NCBI GenBank assembly: GCA_036267155.1
Contig: DATAWP010000025.1
Span: 123,096-187,095 of the forward strand
DNA from: PALSA-1353 sp036267155
GTDB taxonomy: Bacteria > Planctomycetota > Phycisphaerae > Tepidisphaerales > Tepidisphaeraceae
DNA: 64,000 nt
Reading direction: 5' to 3'
Below, one piece after another: positions 44,150 to 52,405 of the stretch (position 1 is its first letter; each line of letters starts with the position of its first letter). The position numbers and the translations under genes were made by a program. The notes under the pieces are model-generated. The model searched no databases, was not told where the DNA came from, and worked only from the letters and a program-made list of their open reading frames with translations.

Positions 44150-44611
44150 TTATTTCGCGTCCGTCGGTGCGGCGTTCGAACCGGCAACGATTCGCCGCCA
44201 CGATTCCACCGCAATCCCCGGCCCCGACGGTTTCAGAGTCAGCACGCCGCCGATTCTATTGTCTACCGGCGCCCCGCCCGCTGCCGTGAAAACCGCCAAA
44301 ACCGGTTGCGGATACAGCACATACACCGCTCGATAAAAAAGTTCCGATTCAAGCTTCCACGACGACTCGTGAAAACCGTCAAATATCAGAATCAGCCCCT
44401 TTCCCCCGCCGGCTTCCTCAAACTGCTGATCCCATCGGTTGTAGAGATTCTCCAATCCCTGGCGGCGCGAAAAGCTCAATCTGCCTGAGGAAACATCGCC
44501 GGCGATGATGCTGGTGAATGACCCCATTGCCGCCAGCGCCAGGACCGCGGTGAGAAGGTTCCGCGGTTTCCGCCAGGCTGGAAATCGGAAAATGCCGGAA
44601 GTGACGCCCAA
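44150..44611 (-). CDS. Small anchored protein of the duplicated membrane module, copy A
   Basis: The 153-residue product has one N-terminal helix (LLTAVLALAAMGSFTSII) and an exported domain with ELFYRAVYVLYPQPVLAVF, related to the protein at 42305. The apparent start is a TTG with no strong ribosome site, so the true start may lie a few codons in. The gene heads the module, which ends 102 bases from the divergent toxin-antitoxin pair. Confidence 0.7.
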   Translation of the reverse strand: MGVTSGIFRFPAWRKPRNLLTAVLALAAMGSFTSIIAGDVSSGRLSFSRRQGLENLYNRWDQQFEEAGGGKGLILIFDGFHESSWKLESELFYRAVYVLYPQPVLAVFTAAGGAPVDNRIGGVLTLKPSGPGIAVESWRRIVAGSNAAPTDAK

Positions 44612-44656
44612 TCAATGCATCATCCTAATTCGCCGGACGCGCCCGTCAAGCGCGAT

Positions 44657-44703
44657 TTATGTCCATAATAATTAACTGGACATAATTTATGTCCGAATAT
44701 AAT
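44657..44703 (+). promoter_or_regulatory. Palindromic operators and -10 box of the toxin-antitoxin pair
   Basis: TTATGTCCA (44657-44665) is repeated inverted as TGGACATAA (44677-44685), and TTATGTCC follows at 44687-44694. The last two give the perfect 17-base palindrome GGACATAATTTATGTCC (44678-44694). TATAAT lies at 44698-44703, and TGGACA at 44677 could act as a -35 at short spacing. This fits autoregulation by an antitoxin or TA complex. Confidence 0.75.
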
Positions 44704-44713
44704 ATGAGGTTCC

Positions 44714-44932
44714 ATGAAGCGCATCGCGGCCGCAAAGTTCAAGGAGCAATGCCTCGCCATTCTCGATCGCGTCGGGCCCGAGGGCATTGTCATTACCAAG
44801 CACGGCAAGCCGGTGGCCACGTTGCTCCCCGCCACCGCCGAATCCGCGGGTTTGATTGGTTCAATGAAAAAAAAGATCAAGATCAAGGGCGACGTTTTCT
44901 CCACCGGGTTGAAGTGGGATGCTCAATCTTGA
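44714..44932 (+). CDS. Antitoxin, Phd/YefM-like
   Basis: The 72-residue protein begins with IAAAKFKEQCLAILDRV and continues ITKHGKPVATLLP, the Phd/YefM pattern: a DNA-binding N-terminal domain and a disordered tail (from about 50) that would neutralise the toxin. It overlaps the toxin start by 14 bases. The palindromes directly upstream are its likely operators. Confidence 0.85.
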   Translation: MKRIAAAKFKEQCLAILDRVGPEGIVITKHGKPVATLLPATAESAGLIGSMKKKIKIKGDVFSTGLKWDAQS

Positions 44933-45281
44933 CACGCATATCCTTTTGCACGCCGTCGCGGGTCAGATCACGGCCAGGGAGCGGAAACTGCTGGAAGGGG
45001 ACCAGTGGAGCATTTCCTGCGTGGTCATATGGGAGATCGCTAAACTGGCCCAATTGGACCGAATTGAAATCGATCTGGATGACGCCGATTTGACTCGGCT
45101 GTTGGCGCGCATTCACGCCTGGCCCATCACGCTGGATATTTGCCGCGGGATTCGCTCGCTGGATTTCCACGCCGATCCCGCCGACGAAATCATCGCCGCC
45201 ACCAGCATCGTTCATCGTGTGCCCCTGCTCACGCGCGATGCGCGGATCAAACGATCGGCCGTCGTTCCGCTGGCGCGCTAG
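44919..45281 (+). CDS. PIN-domain toxin, VapC-like
   Basis: The 120-residue protein has the four acidic residues of the PIN ribonuclease site: Asp5 (NLDTH), Glu39 (IWEIAK), Asp86/Asp89 (DPADEIIAATS) and Asp107 (LLTRDARI). VapC toxins cleave tRNA or rRNA when their antitoxin is lost. The overlapping gene order antitoxin-toxin is typical. Given the Phd-type antitoxin, this is a mixed VapC/Phd pair, a common arrangement. Confidence 0.88.
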   Translation: MLNLDTHILLHAVAGQITARERKLLEGDQWSISCVVIWEIAKLAQLDRIEIDLDDADLTRLLARIHAWPITLDICRGIRSLDFHADPADEIIAATSIVHRVPLLTRDARIKRSAVVPLAR

Positions 45282-45293
45282 CGCGCTTTGCCG

Positions 45294-45803
45294 CTACGAC
45301 GTCGGCGGCTTCTGGGGCCAATCTTTCGCATCGCGCAGCTTCTCGATCCTGTCCCGCTCGAAGAGTTCGCCGCGATTCATTCCCGGGCATCGTTTCGCCG
45401 CCGATTCCCAAGCCCTCCGGCTCGCCAGATTCCCCGTCCAGAACGGCCACGTCCTACACTGCAAGGGCCGAACCGGATAGATCGAGCAAATCCGCCGTGT
45501 GTGGGTGACTTCGCCCGACTTCCCCTGAGCCGGTTCTTCCTTGATGAAGATGCAGTCATATCCACCATGCTTCGGATGACGCCGTTCTTTCAGAGAAAAT
45601 CGCCCGCCGACCTTCCGGCAATATTTCTCCACCACTTCTCCCCGTGAAATCCCCAGATATTCCGCGACGCGCCCGATCTCCTCCCGACTGACCCACACAA
45701 ACCCCGGCGGTCCGCTGCAACAGTTCCCGCATTGACTGCACGTAAACCGCAGCCCCTCCGCGAACCACGGCTCCGCCGGCGATTCCAGAACATTCAGCTT
45801 CAT
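45294..45803 (-). CDS. YkgJ-type cysteine-cluster protein
   Basis: The 169-residue protein has FTCSQCGNCCSGPPG (21-35), the CxxCxxCC core of the YkgJ/UPF0153 family, with further cysteines in YDCIFI, ICSIYPVRPLQCRTWPF and KRCPG. The cysteines probably bind zinc or an iron-sulfur cluster. Function of the family is poorly known. The start at 45803 begins just before the conserved region. Confidence 0.85.
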   Translation of the reverse strand: MKLNVLESPAEPWFAEGLRFTCSQCGNCCSGPPGFVWVSREEIGRVAEYLGISRGEVVEKYCRKVGGRFSLKERRHPKHGGYDCIFIKEEPAQGKSGEVTHTRRICSIYPVRPLQCRTWPFWTGNLASRRAWESAAKRCPGMNRGELFERDRIEKLRDAKDWPQKPPTS

Positions 45804-45865
45804 GGTTGGAAATGATTATACCGGCGGAATTGCGCACCGCTAAACGCCGCCGCGCCGTGGGGAGT

Positions 45866-46222
45866 TCAAAACATCAGATACCAAACCGCCGCGACGATCC
45901 CCGCCTGAACGACCACGGCGGCCGCGACGGCGGGCGAAAGCCTCAATCTGCGGGACGTGCGTTTCGGTTTTTCCCGTTGCCGGCCCACGCCCATTTGGTT
46001 TTGCACCACGGCGATGATGAGGTTTGCCTCGAATCGCGCGATGCCGTACCGGGCGGCGGTTCGCACCAGCGATTCGCGCTCGCTGAAAGGCAAAACGGTG
46101 CCGACCAATCTTGCCGCCACCAGGTCGGCAAAGTTACGAGCCGCCGCGCCGCGTTGCCCCAGCACCGCCGATTGCGACCAATCACGGGCCGCGGGTTCCA
46201 GTTGGATTTGCTCAACTCGCAT
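45866..46222 (-). CDS. Unknown protein with C-terminal membrane anchor
   Basis: The 118-residue product is soluble and helical for about 80 residues (LPFSERESLVRTAARYGIARFEANLIIAVVQ), then basic (REKPKRTSRRLRL) and ends in one hydrophobic helix (AVAAAVVVQAGIVAAVWYLMF). No family is recognised. The protein-like composition and distinct tail argue for a real gene. The start is chosen at the ATG before the first helical part, without a strong ribosome site. Confidence 0.55.
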   Translation of the reverse strand: MRVEQIQLEPAARDWSQSAVLGQRGAAARNFADLVAARLVGTVLPFSERESLVRTAARYGIARFEANLIIAVVQNQMGVGRQREKPKRTSRRLRLSPAVAAAVVVQAGIVAAVWYLMF

Positions 46223-46386
46223 CAATCCGCAGTCTACTCCATGGCCCTCCCGACCAGCCTCATTCGGCGGTTTTTCGCGACACCCCACCGGCTGACTGTT
46301 GCCGTCTATGGCGAAGTTTCCGACTGTGACGGTAAACTCCCCTCCGTGGCTACGCGCCCCCGTGCATTCGTGCCTGAATTTGCCCC

Positions 46387-47238
46387 ATGAAGTGGCTCAA
46401 ACGTCTCCTCTATCTCATCGCCTTCGCATTGCTGGCCCTGCTCGGCACGTCGGTATTCGGCGTGTATCTCTACCGCGGCACCCCCAATTGGTATCGTCCG
46501 CGGGTCGCCACGACACAGCAGACCAAGGATGCCGCCAACAGCGCTGACCAGAAATTGCTCGACCTGTTCAGTTGGGCCGCCAGCGCCCAGGCGCAGCAAA
46601 TCCGCCACATCCACGGCAAGGCCAAACCCGGCGAGCCTTCCATTGGCCCCCGAACCGTCACATTCAACGAAGACGAGATCAACTCGTTCTTTTCCACCTG
46701 GCACAATCCCGAAAAGTCCGCCTTGCAGCAGCGCATTTCCCGCTATTTCACGGATGGCCGCGTCGCGTTTGAGGACGACGCCATCATTCTTGCCGGTCGA
46801 TCGCCCGAATTCGGCACCCTCGCCAGTGCGGAATTCGACCCGAGCCTCGACGCCCAGGGCGATCTGCATCTCGACTTTTCCGCCCTCCGCGCCGGCCGCC
46901 TGCCGATCCCGATGTCCACCGTCGCCAACCACCTTCGGCGTCTTCGTGGGTTGCTACAGCAGCAACTATTCCTCGAGCAATCCAGCGCGAAGATCGACAC
47001 CGCGTTGACGGCCAACGGCCCCGCCCTGGCCGCCGCGTGGCTTCGCCTGCTCTTAAATGCTCTGAACGATCGCCCCTCGCCGCCGATCCTGGTGATCCCC
47101 TTCGACATGTCCAACCTCCGCCGCGGCCTGCCCGTGAAGCTCACGGCCATCAAAGTGGTTGAGGGCGAAATCACCCTGACGCTCGAACCCCTTGATGCGC
47201 CGGAGGATCCGCAAAAGTTGATCGAATTACGTGATTGA
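46387..47238 (+). CDS. Unknown exported or anchored protein
   Basis: The 283-residue product has one N-terminal hydrophobic segment (LLYLIAFALLALLGTSVFGVYLY), which is an uncleaved anchor or signal. The rest is a soluble periplasmic domain with FNEDEINSFFSTW (107-119) and a C-terminal beta part. I do not recognise a family. It is intact, protein-like and faces the next gene in the same direction. Confidence 0.68.
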   Translation: MKWLKRLLYLIAFALLALLGTSVFGVYLYRGTPNWYRPRVATTQQTKDAANSADQKLLDLFSWAASAQAQQIRHIHGKAKPGEPSIGPRTVTFNEDEINSFFSTWHNPEKSALQQRISRYFTDGRVAFEDDAIILAGRSPEFGTLASAEFDPSLDAQGDLHLDFSALRAGRLPIPMSTVANHLRRLRGLLQQQLFLEQSSAKIDTALTANGPALAAAWLRLLLNALNDRPSPPILVIPFDMSNLRRGLPVKLTAIKVVEGEITLTLEPLDAPEDPQKLIELRD

Positions 47239-47485
47239 AGTGAGATTTGATCATCAATTCCAGCGCGGCGCGGCGGCTTCAGCCGCCGTGTTCTCGCGCC
47301 AGTCAAAGACCCCAATTATCGAATATTGAGACAGGACATCATTGTTCATCCCACCCCAATTCAACCGCGCGCGATAAACAAGATGACCCGATAACTCGCG
47401 CAGCCGCCGCATCGGCATACATATATATTATACAATCGACCCTGTGGCCGATTTGGGGGGCGTGTCTAAAGAGGGACCGTCGGGA

Positions 47486-49867
47486 ATGAGCCAGCTCACC
47501 ATTGACCAGGCGATGCAGGCCGCCTTCCGCCATCAGCAGGCCGGAAGATTGGCCGAAGCGGAAAAAATATACCGGCATGTATTGGCGCAGAAGGCGAACC
47601 ATGCGGATGCATTGCACATGCTGGGAATGCTCGCGGGGCAGACGGGCCGTTCGGATCTGGCATTCAAGCTGATTCGACAGGCGATCGCCCTCGATCCATC
47701 GAGAGCGGACTACCACTGCAACCTCGGCAAGTTGCTGAGGGACATGAAAAAGCTCGATGAAGCGGTCGCCGCCTGCCGTCAGGCCCTGCGGCTCAAGCCG
47801 GATTTTCCCGAAGCGTGCAACAATCTTGGCATTACCCTCAAGGATCAGGGGAAGTTTGACGAAGCCGTTGCCGCCTACCGAGAGGCGCTTCGCCTCAGGC
47901 CGAATTTTCCGGAGATTTGCAGCAACCTCGGCAATGCCCTGAAGGACCAGGGCAAGTTCGACGAAGCGATTGCCGCCTACCGCGAGGCGCTGCGTCTCAA
48001 GCCGGACTATGCCATGGCCTACAACAACCTGGGCAACGCGCTCAGTGGCAAGAGGGAACTGGATCAGGCTCTCACCGCCTATGGGGAAGCACTGCGCCTC
48101 AGACCGGAATTTCCCGAGGCCTACAACAATCTGAGCATCGTTCTGCGGGACCAGGGAAAGCTTGACCAGGCCCAGGCCGCCTGCCAGTCCGCCCTGCGTC
48201 TTCGGCCCGAATATCCGGAGGCCCACAGCAATTTGGGCAATACGCTGCGCGACCAGGGAAAACTGAATGAAGCCGTCGCAGCCTACCAGCAGGCATTGCG
48301 GCTCCGGCCTGGTTTTGCGGTATTCCACTTTAATTTGGCCAACGCCTTGAAGGACCAGGCGAAGTTTGACGAAGCGATCGCCGCGTACCGACAGGCGCTG
48401 CGTCTCCGGCCGGACTATCCCGAAGCATACAACAACCTCGGCGCCGCCCTGAAGGATCAGGCAAAGCTCGACGAAGCAATTGCCGCGTACCATGAGGCGT
48501 TGCGCCTGCGGCCGGATTTTCCGGAGGTCTTCGGCAATTTGGGGATTGCCCTGAAAGACCAGGGGAAGCTGGATGAAGCCATCGCCTGTTTCGACCGCGC
48601 AATCGCGCTGCGGCCGGAAGACCCCACGCCGGACAGCAGCCGAATCTACACCATGCATTTCCATCCCCGTTACCATGCCGCCGCCATTTTCCGGGAGCAG
48701 CGGGCATGGAACGAGCGCCGCGCCAAGCCGCTTGCCGATTCCATTCAGCCCCACCTCAACGATCCCGCGCCCGATCGCCGTTTGCGCATCGGTTACGTTT
48801 CGGCTTATTTTTATTCGCACGCGGAGGCTTTTTTCGTTTTGCCCCTGCTGGAGGCACACGACCACGAGAAATTTGAAATTCACTGCTACGCCGGCGTCGC
48901 CCGTCCCGACGAACTCACCGAACGCCATCGCCGTGCCGCCGATGTGTGGCACGATGTCCGCGGCATCAGCCATGCCGATCTGGCCCAGCGCGTGCGCGAC
49001 GATGGAATTGACGTGCTGGTCGATCTGGTGATGCACATGCCCGACAGCCGCCTCCTCGCTTTCGCCCGCAAACCCGCGCCGGTGCAGGCGACTTGGCTGG
49101 CCTATCCCGGCGGCACGGGACTGGACGCCATGGACTATCGCTTTACCGATCCGTACATCGAACTCCCGCTTGTTCAGCCCTGTCACATCGAGCAATCCAT
49201 GCAACTTCCCGATTGCTGGTGCGTTTACGAACCGCTTACCGACATGCCTCCGGCGGCGCCGCGCGGCGGCGGCCCCGTTTGCTTCGGCTCCATCAACAAT
49301 CCCTGCAAGCTGAACGAACCGCTGCTCCGTCTGTGGGGACGGGTGCTGAACGCGGTTCCCGATTCCCGGCTTTTGGTGCAGACATTCTCCTCCGAGCATT
49401 CCGATCGCGTTCGACGTCTGATGGGAGAAATGGGAATCCTCGCAACCCGGATCGATTTTGTGAGCCGTGTTTCCCGCGGATCCTATTTGCGGCTGTACGA
49501 CCAAATCGACATCTGCCTCGATCCGCTTCCATACAATGGAATCACCACAACGCTCGACGCGTTGTGGATGGGCGTGCCGGTCGTGACCCTGGCTGGCCAG
49601 GCTGCCGCGGGACGCGCGGGGCTGAGCATTCTGAGCAACGCCGGCCTCGGCGAACTGGCCGCTCAGACTCCCGACCAGTTCGTGCAGATCGCCGCTCAGT
49701 TGGCGTCGGATATTCCACGAAGAACGGAACTGCGTTCAACATTGCGTGGCCGCCTGGCGGCGTCGCCGCTGATGGATTACCCGCGTTTCGCCCGCGCCAT
49801 GGAGGCCGCCTACCGGCAAATGTGGCGGCGATGGTGCGAGAATCGCTCGACAGCGCACGGCTCCTGA
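47486..49867 (+). CDS. TPR-repeat O-GlcNAc transferase-like protein (GT41)
   Basis: The 793-residue protein has about eleven TPRs (residues 5-385), encoded by near-identical 102-base units with LKDQGKFDEAVAAYREALRLRP-like sequence. A GT41 domain follows: RRLRIGYVSAYFYSHAEAFFVLPLLEAHD, KPAPVQATWLAYPGGTGLDAMDYRFTD, NNPCKLNEPLLRLWGRVL and LDPLPYNGITTTLDALWMGVPVVT, the UDP-binding region. It probably glycosylates serine or threonine of cellular proteins, as OGT/SPINDLY do. A GTG at 47444 is an alternative start; TATTATACAAT-like sequence around 47426 may be the promoter. Confidence 0.92.
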   Translation: MSQLTIDQAMQAAFRHQQAGRLAEAEKIYRHVLAQKANHADALHMLGMLAGQTGRSDLAFKLIRQAIALDPSRADYHCNLGKLLRDMKKLDEAVAACRQALRLKPDFPEACNNLGITLKDQGKFDEAVAAYREALRLRPNFPEICSNLGNALKDQGKFDEAIAAYREALRLKPDYAMAYNNLGNALSGKRELDQALTAYGEALRLRPEFPEAYNNLSIVLRDQGKLDQAQAACQSALRLRPEYPEAHSNLGNTLRDQGKLNEAVAAYQQALRLRPGFAVFHFNLANALKDQAKFDEAIAAYRQALRLRPDYPEAYNNLGAALKDQAKLDEAIAAYHEALRLRPDFPEVFGNLGIALKDQGKLDEAIACFDRAIALRPEDPTPDSSRIYTMHFHPRYHAAAIFREQRAWNERRAKPLADSIQPHLNDPAPDRRLRIGYVSAYFYSHAEAFFVLPLLEAHDHEKFEIHCYAGVARPDELTERHRRAADVWHDVRGISHADLAQRVRDDGIDVLVDLVMHMPDSRLLAFARKPAPVQATWLAYPGGTGLDAMDYRFTDPYIELPLVQPCHIEQSMQLPDCWCVYEPLTDMPPAAPRGGGPVCFGSINNPCKLNEPLLRLWGRVLNAVPDSRLLVQTFSSEHSDRVRRLMGEMGILATRIDFVSRVSRGSYLRLYDQIDICLDPLPYNGITTTLDALWMGVPVVTLAGQAAAGRAGLSILSNAGLGELAAQTPDQFVQIAAQLASDIPRRTELRSTLRGRLAASPLMDYPRFARAMEAAYRQMWRRWCENRSTAHGS

Positions 49868-50545
49868 ACAATCAAAACGGATTGATCACCGCAGAGATCG
49901 CAGAGAATTAATTCACAAACGCAAATTCATTGGATTGTAATCGATGCGACTTCGCAGGCGTGGTCCGTGCGTTCTCTGCGTCTCAAGGGGAGCGGGCGGT
50001 AAATTTAAGTTTAAAAAAAACGCGGGAATATCGCAAAACGCGTCCAAAACTTTCACCCGCTGGCCACTTATATATGAGGACAACGTTTTTTCCCCAGCAG
50101 TCATCGTCAGATTCCGTCAAGCCCCAACAGCGCGATAGCGCGAAAGGTGTGGCGTTTGTGAGGCATTTTGAGACTTGATCCCCATTGGCGCCGCCGCAGC
50201 GCGGTTGCCATGTGCGACTGATGCCTCCTGGGTGTCTCAAAGCCCCGTTCGAAACGGTCACCTATGTGGCAACGACCGAATCGCGCTTCTACTCTTAAAC
50301 GAGTGAATAAATTTGCCGACTCGTCGGCGGAATCTGCGCGTTCGCCCACTCTCTTCAGGTGTCGGCGCGGTTAAAAGCGCGGTGCAACTCTGCACATTCA
50401 GTTCGCGCGATTAGCCCTGCTTTTCCAGATCATTTCGCTTCGCCTTGTGCATCGTCCTTGCCGGCGAACATCGCCCTTTGGCATCGCTGGCACGCGGCTT
50501 GTTTAGGCTCGCCGGACGTTGGGTCTTTTTGCGAAGCGAGTGCGT
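49868..50545. other. Long intergenic region with repeat fragments
   Basis: No protein-coding gene is convincing. ACCGCAGAGATCGCAGAG near 49890 and TTCTCTGCGTCTC near 49975 look like the two arms of another element of the kind found at 3720-3810. The stretch 50000-50150 is AT-richer. A sigma-54-like site at 50488-50502 lies near the right end and probably drives the flagellar genes. Confidence 0.5.
50488..50502 (+). promoter_or_regulatory. Possible sigma-54 promoter of the flagellar operon
   Basis: TGGCACGCGGCTTGT matches the -24 part fully and the GG-N10 spacing is right, but the -12 element ends GT where GC is nearly invariant. It lies about 280 bases before flgF and faces it. Confidence 0.4.
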
Positions 50546-50785
50546 ATGTACGATGTCCCGAAGGATTTGGGCCGGCGCATCGTCGAGGCAGCCCGCCTCG
50601 CCGTTGCCATCCATCTTCAACGCACGGCGGAGCCGTTCTCGCCGCGGACACGACCCAGCATCGGCGGAGCCGATTGTTACGGCGGAGCCGTTTTGGACGG
50701 CGGAGCCGCTGACGGCGGCGCTCCTCCCGCGCCTCTGCCGGCGATTTCGATCGCCGGCACCCTTGCCGAAAGCGAGGCCGAATGA
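50546..50785 (+). CDS. Possible small gene coupled to flgF
   Basis: The frame encodes 79 residues: a charged helical start (MYDVPKDLGRRIVEAARLAV) and a tail of hexapeptide-like repeats (IGGADC, YGGAVL, DGGAAD). Its stop overlaps the flgF start (ATGA). It does not resemble FlgM. Because its repeats coincide with RNA hairpins (50624-50708), it may be only leader RNA. No strong ribosome site precedes the ATG. Confidence 0.35.
   Translation: MYDVPKDLGRRIVEAARLAVAIHLQRTAEPFSPRTRPSIGGADCYGGAVLDGGAADGGAPPAPLPAISIAGTLAESEAE
50624..50708 (+). promoter_or_regulatory. Four GGA-loop hairpins in the flgF leader
   Basis: Hairpins of form CGGC-GGA-GCCG occur at 50624-50636, 50660-50674, 50679-50691 and 50698-50708. 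The outer pair changes from A-T to T-A between copies 1 and 2, preserving pairing. The last three are exactly 18 bases apart. A GGA in a loop is the core of CsrA binding sites, and csrA lies in this locus. Confidence 0.5.
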
Positions 50786-51540
50786 TTTACGGCCTCTGGC
50801 TCTCGGCCTCGGGCGTCCTGACCAATTCGTACCGGCAGGACGTCATTGCCAATAACATCGCCAACTCCGAAACCGTTGGCTTCAAGAAGGACCTGACCCT
50901 CCTCCAGCAGCGCCCAACCGCCGCCCAGGAACTCCACCGGTGGAACCAGACCGATCCCCATCTGGAAAACATCGGCGGCGGACTGCTCGCGGCCAGGTCC
51001 GCGGTCGATGCCAGCCCCGGCGACTACGAGCCCACCGGCAACAACATGGATGTCGCCCTTGACGGACAGGGCTTCTTCGCCGTCAGCGGCGGCGGACAAA
51101 CGCACCTGACCCGAAACGGCCAATTCCTTCTCAATCGCAACGGCGCCCTCAGCCTGTCCAACGACCCAAGCCAGACCGTGCTCGACGATAAACAAGCGCC
51201 GATCGTTCTCGACGGCACCCAGCCGATCAATATTTCCGCCGATGGAACCATCACCCAGGCCGGCAAGGTCAAAGCACGCCTGGGCCTGTTCAGCGCCGGC
51301 GATCCCCGGCAGCTTCAGAAGGACGGCGGCACGCTTTGGCAAATCCCGGACGGGGTGAATCTGGCGCCGGCCACGCCCACCGTCCGCACCGGATTTATCG
51401 AGCGATCCAACGTCGATCCGGCCACGGAGTTGACCGACTTGATGGAAGTTCAGCGCGAACTCGAAGCCAACGCAAACATGATTCAAATTCAGGACCAAAC
51501 GCTCGACAAGCTCGTGAACGATGTCGGAAAAGTCAGTTGA
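50782..51540 (+). CDS. flgF: Flagellar rod protein FlgF
   Basis: The 252-residue protein has the rod/hook N-terminal signature (SGVLTNSYRQDVIANNIANSETVGFKKD), a central beta domain with ALDGQGFFAV, and a C-terminal helix (LTDLMEVQRELEANANMIQIQDQTLDKLVNDVGKV) that coils with other rod subunits. FlgF forms part of the proximal rod. The neighbouring FlgG supports this assignment. The two ends are typical of rod proteins with no signal peptide, exported by the flagellar type III system. Confidence 0.9.
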   Translation: MIYGLWLSASGVLTNSYRQDVIANNIANSETVGFKKDLTLLQQRPTAAQELHRWNQTDPHLENIGGGLLAARSAVDASPGDYEPTGNNMDVALDGQGFFAVSGGGQTHLTRNGQFLLNRNGALSLSNDPSQTVLDDKQAPIVLDGTQPINISADGTITQAGKVKARLGLFSAGDPRQLQKDGGTLWQIPDGVNLAPATPTVRTGFIERSNVDPATELTDLMEVQRELEANANMIQIQDQTLDKLVNDVGKVS

Positions 51541-51570
51541 TTGACGGATTAAAGGAATCAGGGTTTTAAC

Positions 51571-52380
51571 ATGGCCATCACCGCGCTACATTCCGCAGCC
51601 ACCGGATTGAAGGGGCTGTCCACCGCCATCGATGTCATCGCCAACAACCTCGCCAACGCCGAGACTAATGCCTTCAAAGGCAGCCGGGTCAACTTCGAGG
51701 ATCTCTTCTACCAGACGCAAAAAGCCCCCGGCACGACCAACGGCAGCGGCGATATCTCCCCCTCGGGAATCTTCGTCGGGCTCGGAACGCGCATCAGCAA
51801 CACGCAACTTGACCTCACCCAAGGCAGCCTGCAAAGCACCGGCAATAGTCTCGATGTCGGCATCCAGGGCAACGGATTTTTTAGAGTGAAGGTGCTCAGC
51901 ACGCTCGGCGATGGAACCGCTTACACGCGAAACGGCCAGTTCTTCGTCAACAACCAGAACCAATTGGTCGTCGGCATGGGAGATGGATATGAGCTTGATC
52001 CACCGCTGACCATTCCCACGGGCGTGACCAACATTCAGATTAGCCAGGACGGAATTATTACCGGCATGAAGCCCGGCAGCACGACACCGACCCAGCTTGG
52101 TCAGTTTCAGCTCACCCAGTTCGTGAATCCCCAGGGCCTCCAATTGCTGGGCGGAAATCTTTATCAGGAAACCGAGGCTTCCGGGCCCCCGATTACGTCC
52201 ACGCCGGGCGATCAAGGGTCCGGGGAGTTGCTGCAAAGTTATCTCGAAGCCAGCAACGTCGATCCAGTGAACGAATTGGTCACCCTTATCCAGACCCAGC
52301 GTGCGTTCGAGCTGAACAGCCAATCGATCCAGACTGCCGATCAGGCTCTGCAAACCATCACCAATCTGGGCCGCCAGTAG
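51571..52380 (+). CDS. flgG: Flagellar distal rod protein FlgG
   Basis: The 269-residue protein starts ALHSAATGLKGLSTAIDVIANNLANAETNAFKGSRVNFEDLFYQ, the classic FlgG N-terminus, and has IQGNGFFRV in the middle and VNELVTLIQTQRAFELNSQSIQTADQALQTITNL at the end. FlgG builds the distal rod that joins the hook. Length fits the family (about 260). It lies 30 bases after flgF. Confidence 0.95.
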   Translation: MAITALHSAATGLKGLSTAIDVIANNLANAETNAFKGSRVNFEDLFYQTQKAPGTTNGSGDISPSGIFVGLGTRISNTQLDLTQGSLQSTGNSLDVGIQGNGFFRVKVLSTLGDGTAYTRNGQFFVNNQNQLVVGMGDGYELDPPLTIPTGVTNIQISQDGIITGMKPGSTTPTQLGQFQLTQFVNPQGLQLLGGNLYQETEASGPPITSTPGDQGSGELLQSYLEASNVDPVNELVTLIQTQRAFELNSQSIQTADQALQTITNLGRQ

Positions 52381-52405
52381 TCGTAACCGAGAATCAGAGG
52401 TCGCC

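Noticed and set aside
47750..48620. CRISPR-like regular repetition
   Set aside because: The period is 102 bases with no unique spacers, and it encodes tetratricopeptide repeats in frame.
47339..49504. A 721-codon antisense frame over the O-GlcNAc transferase with internal repeats
   Set aside because: The repeats mirror the TPR units of the real gene; there is no independent coding signal.
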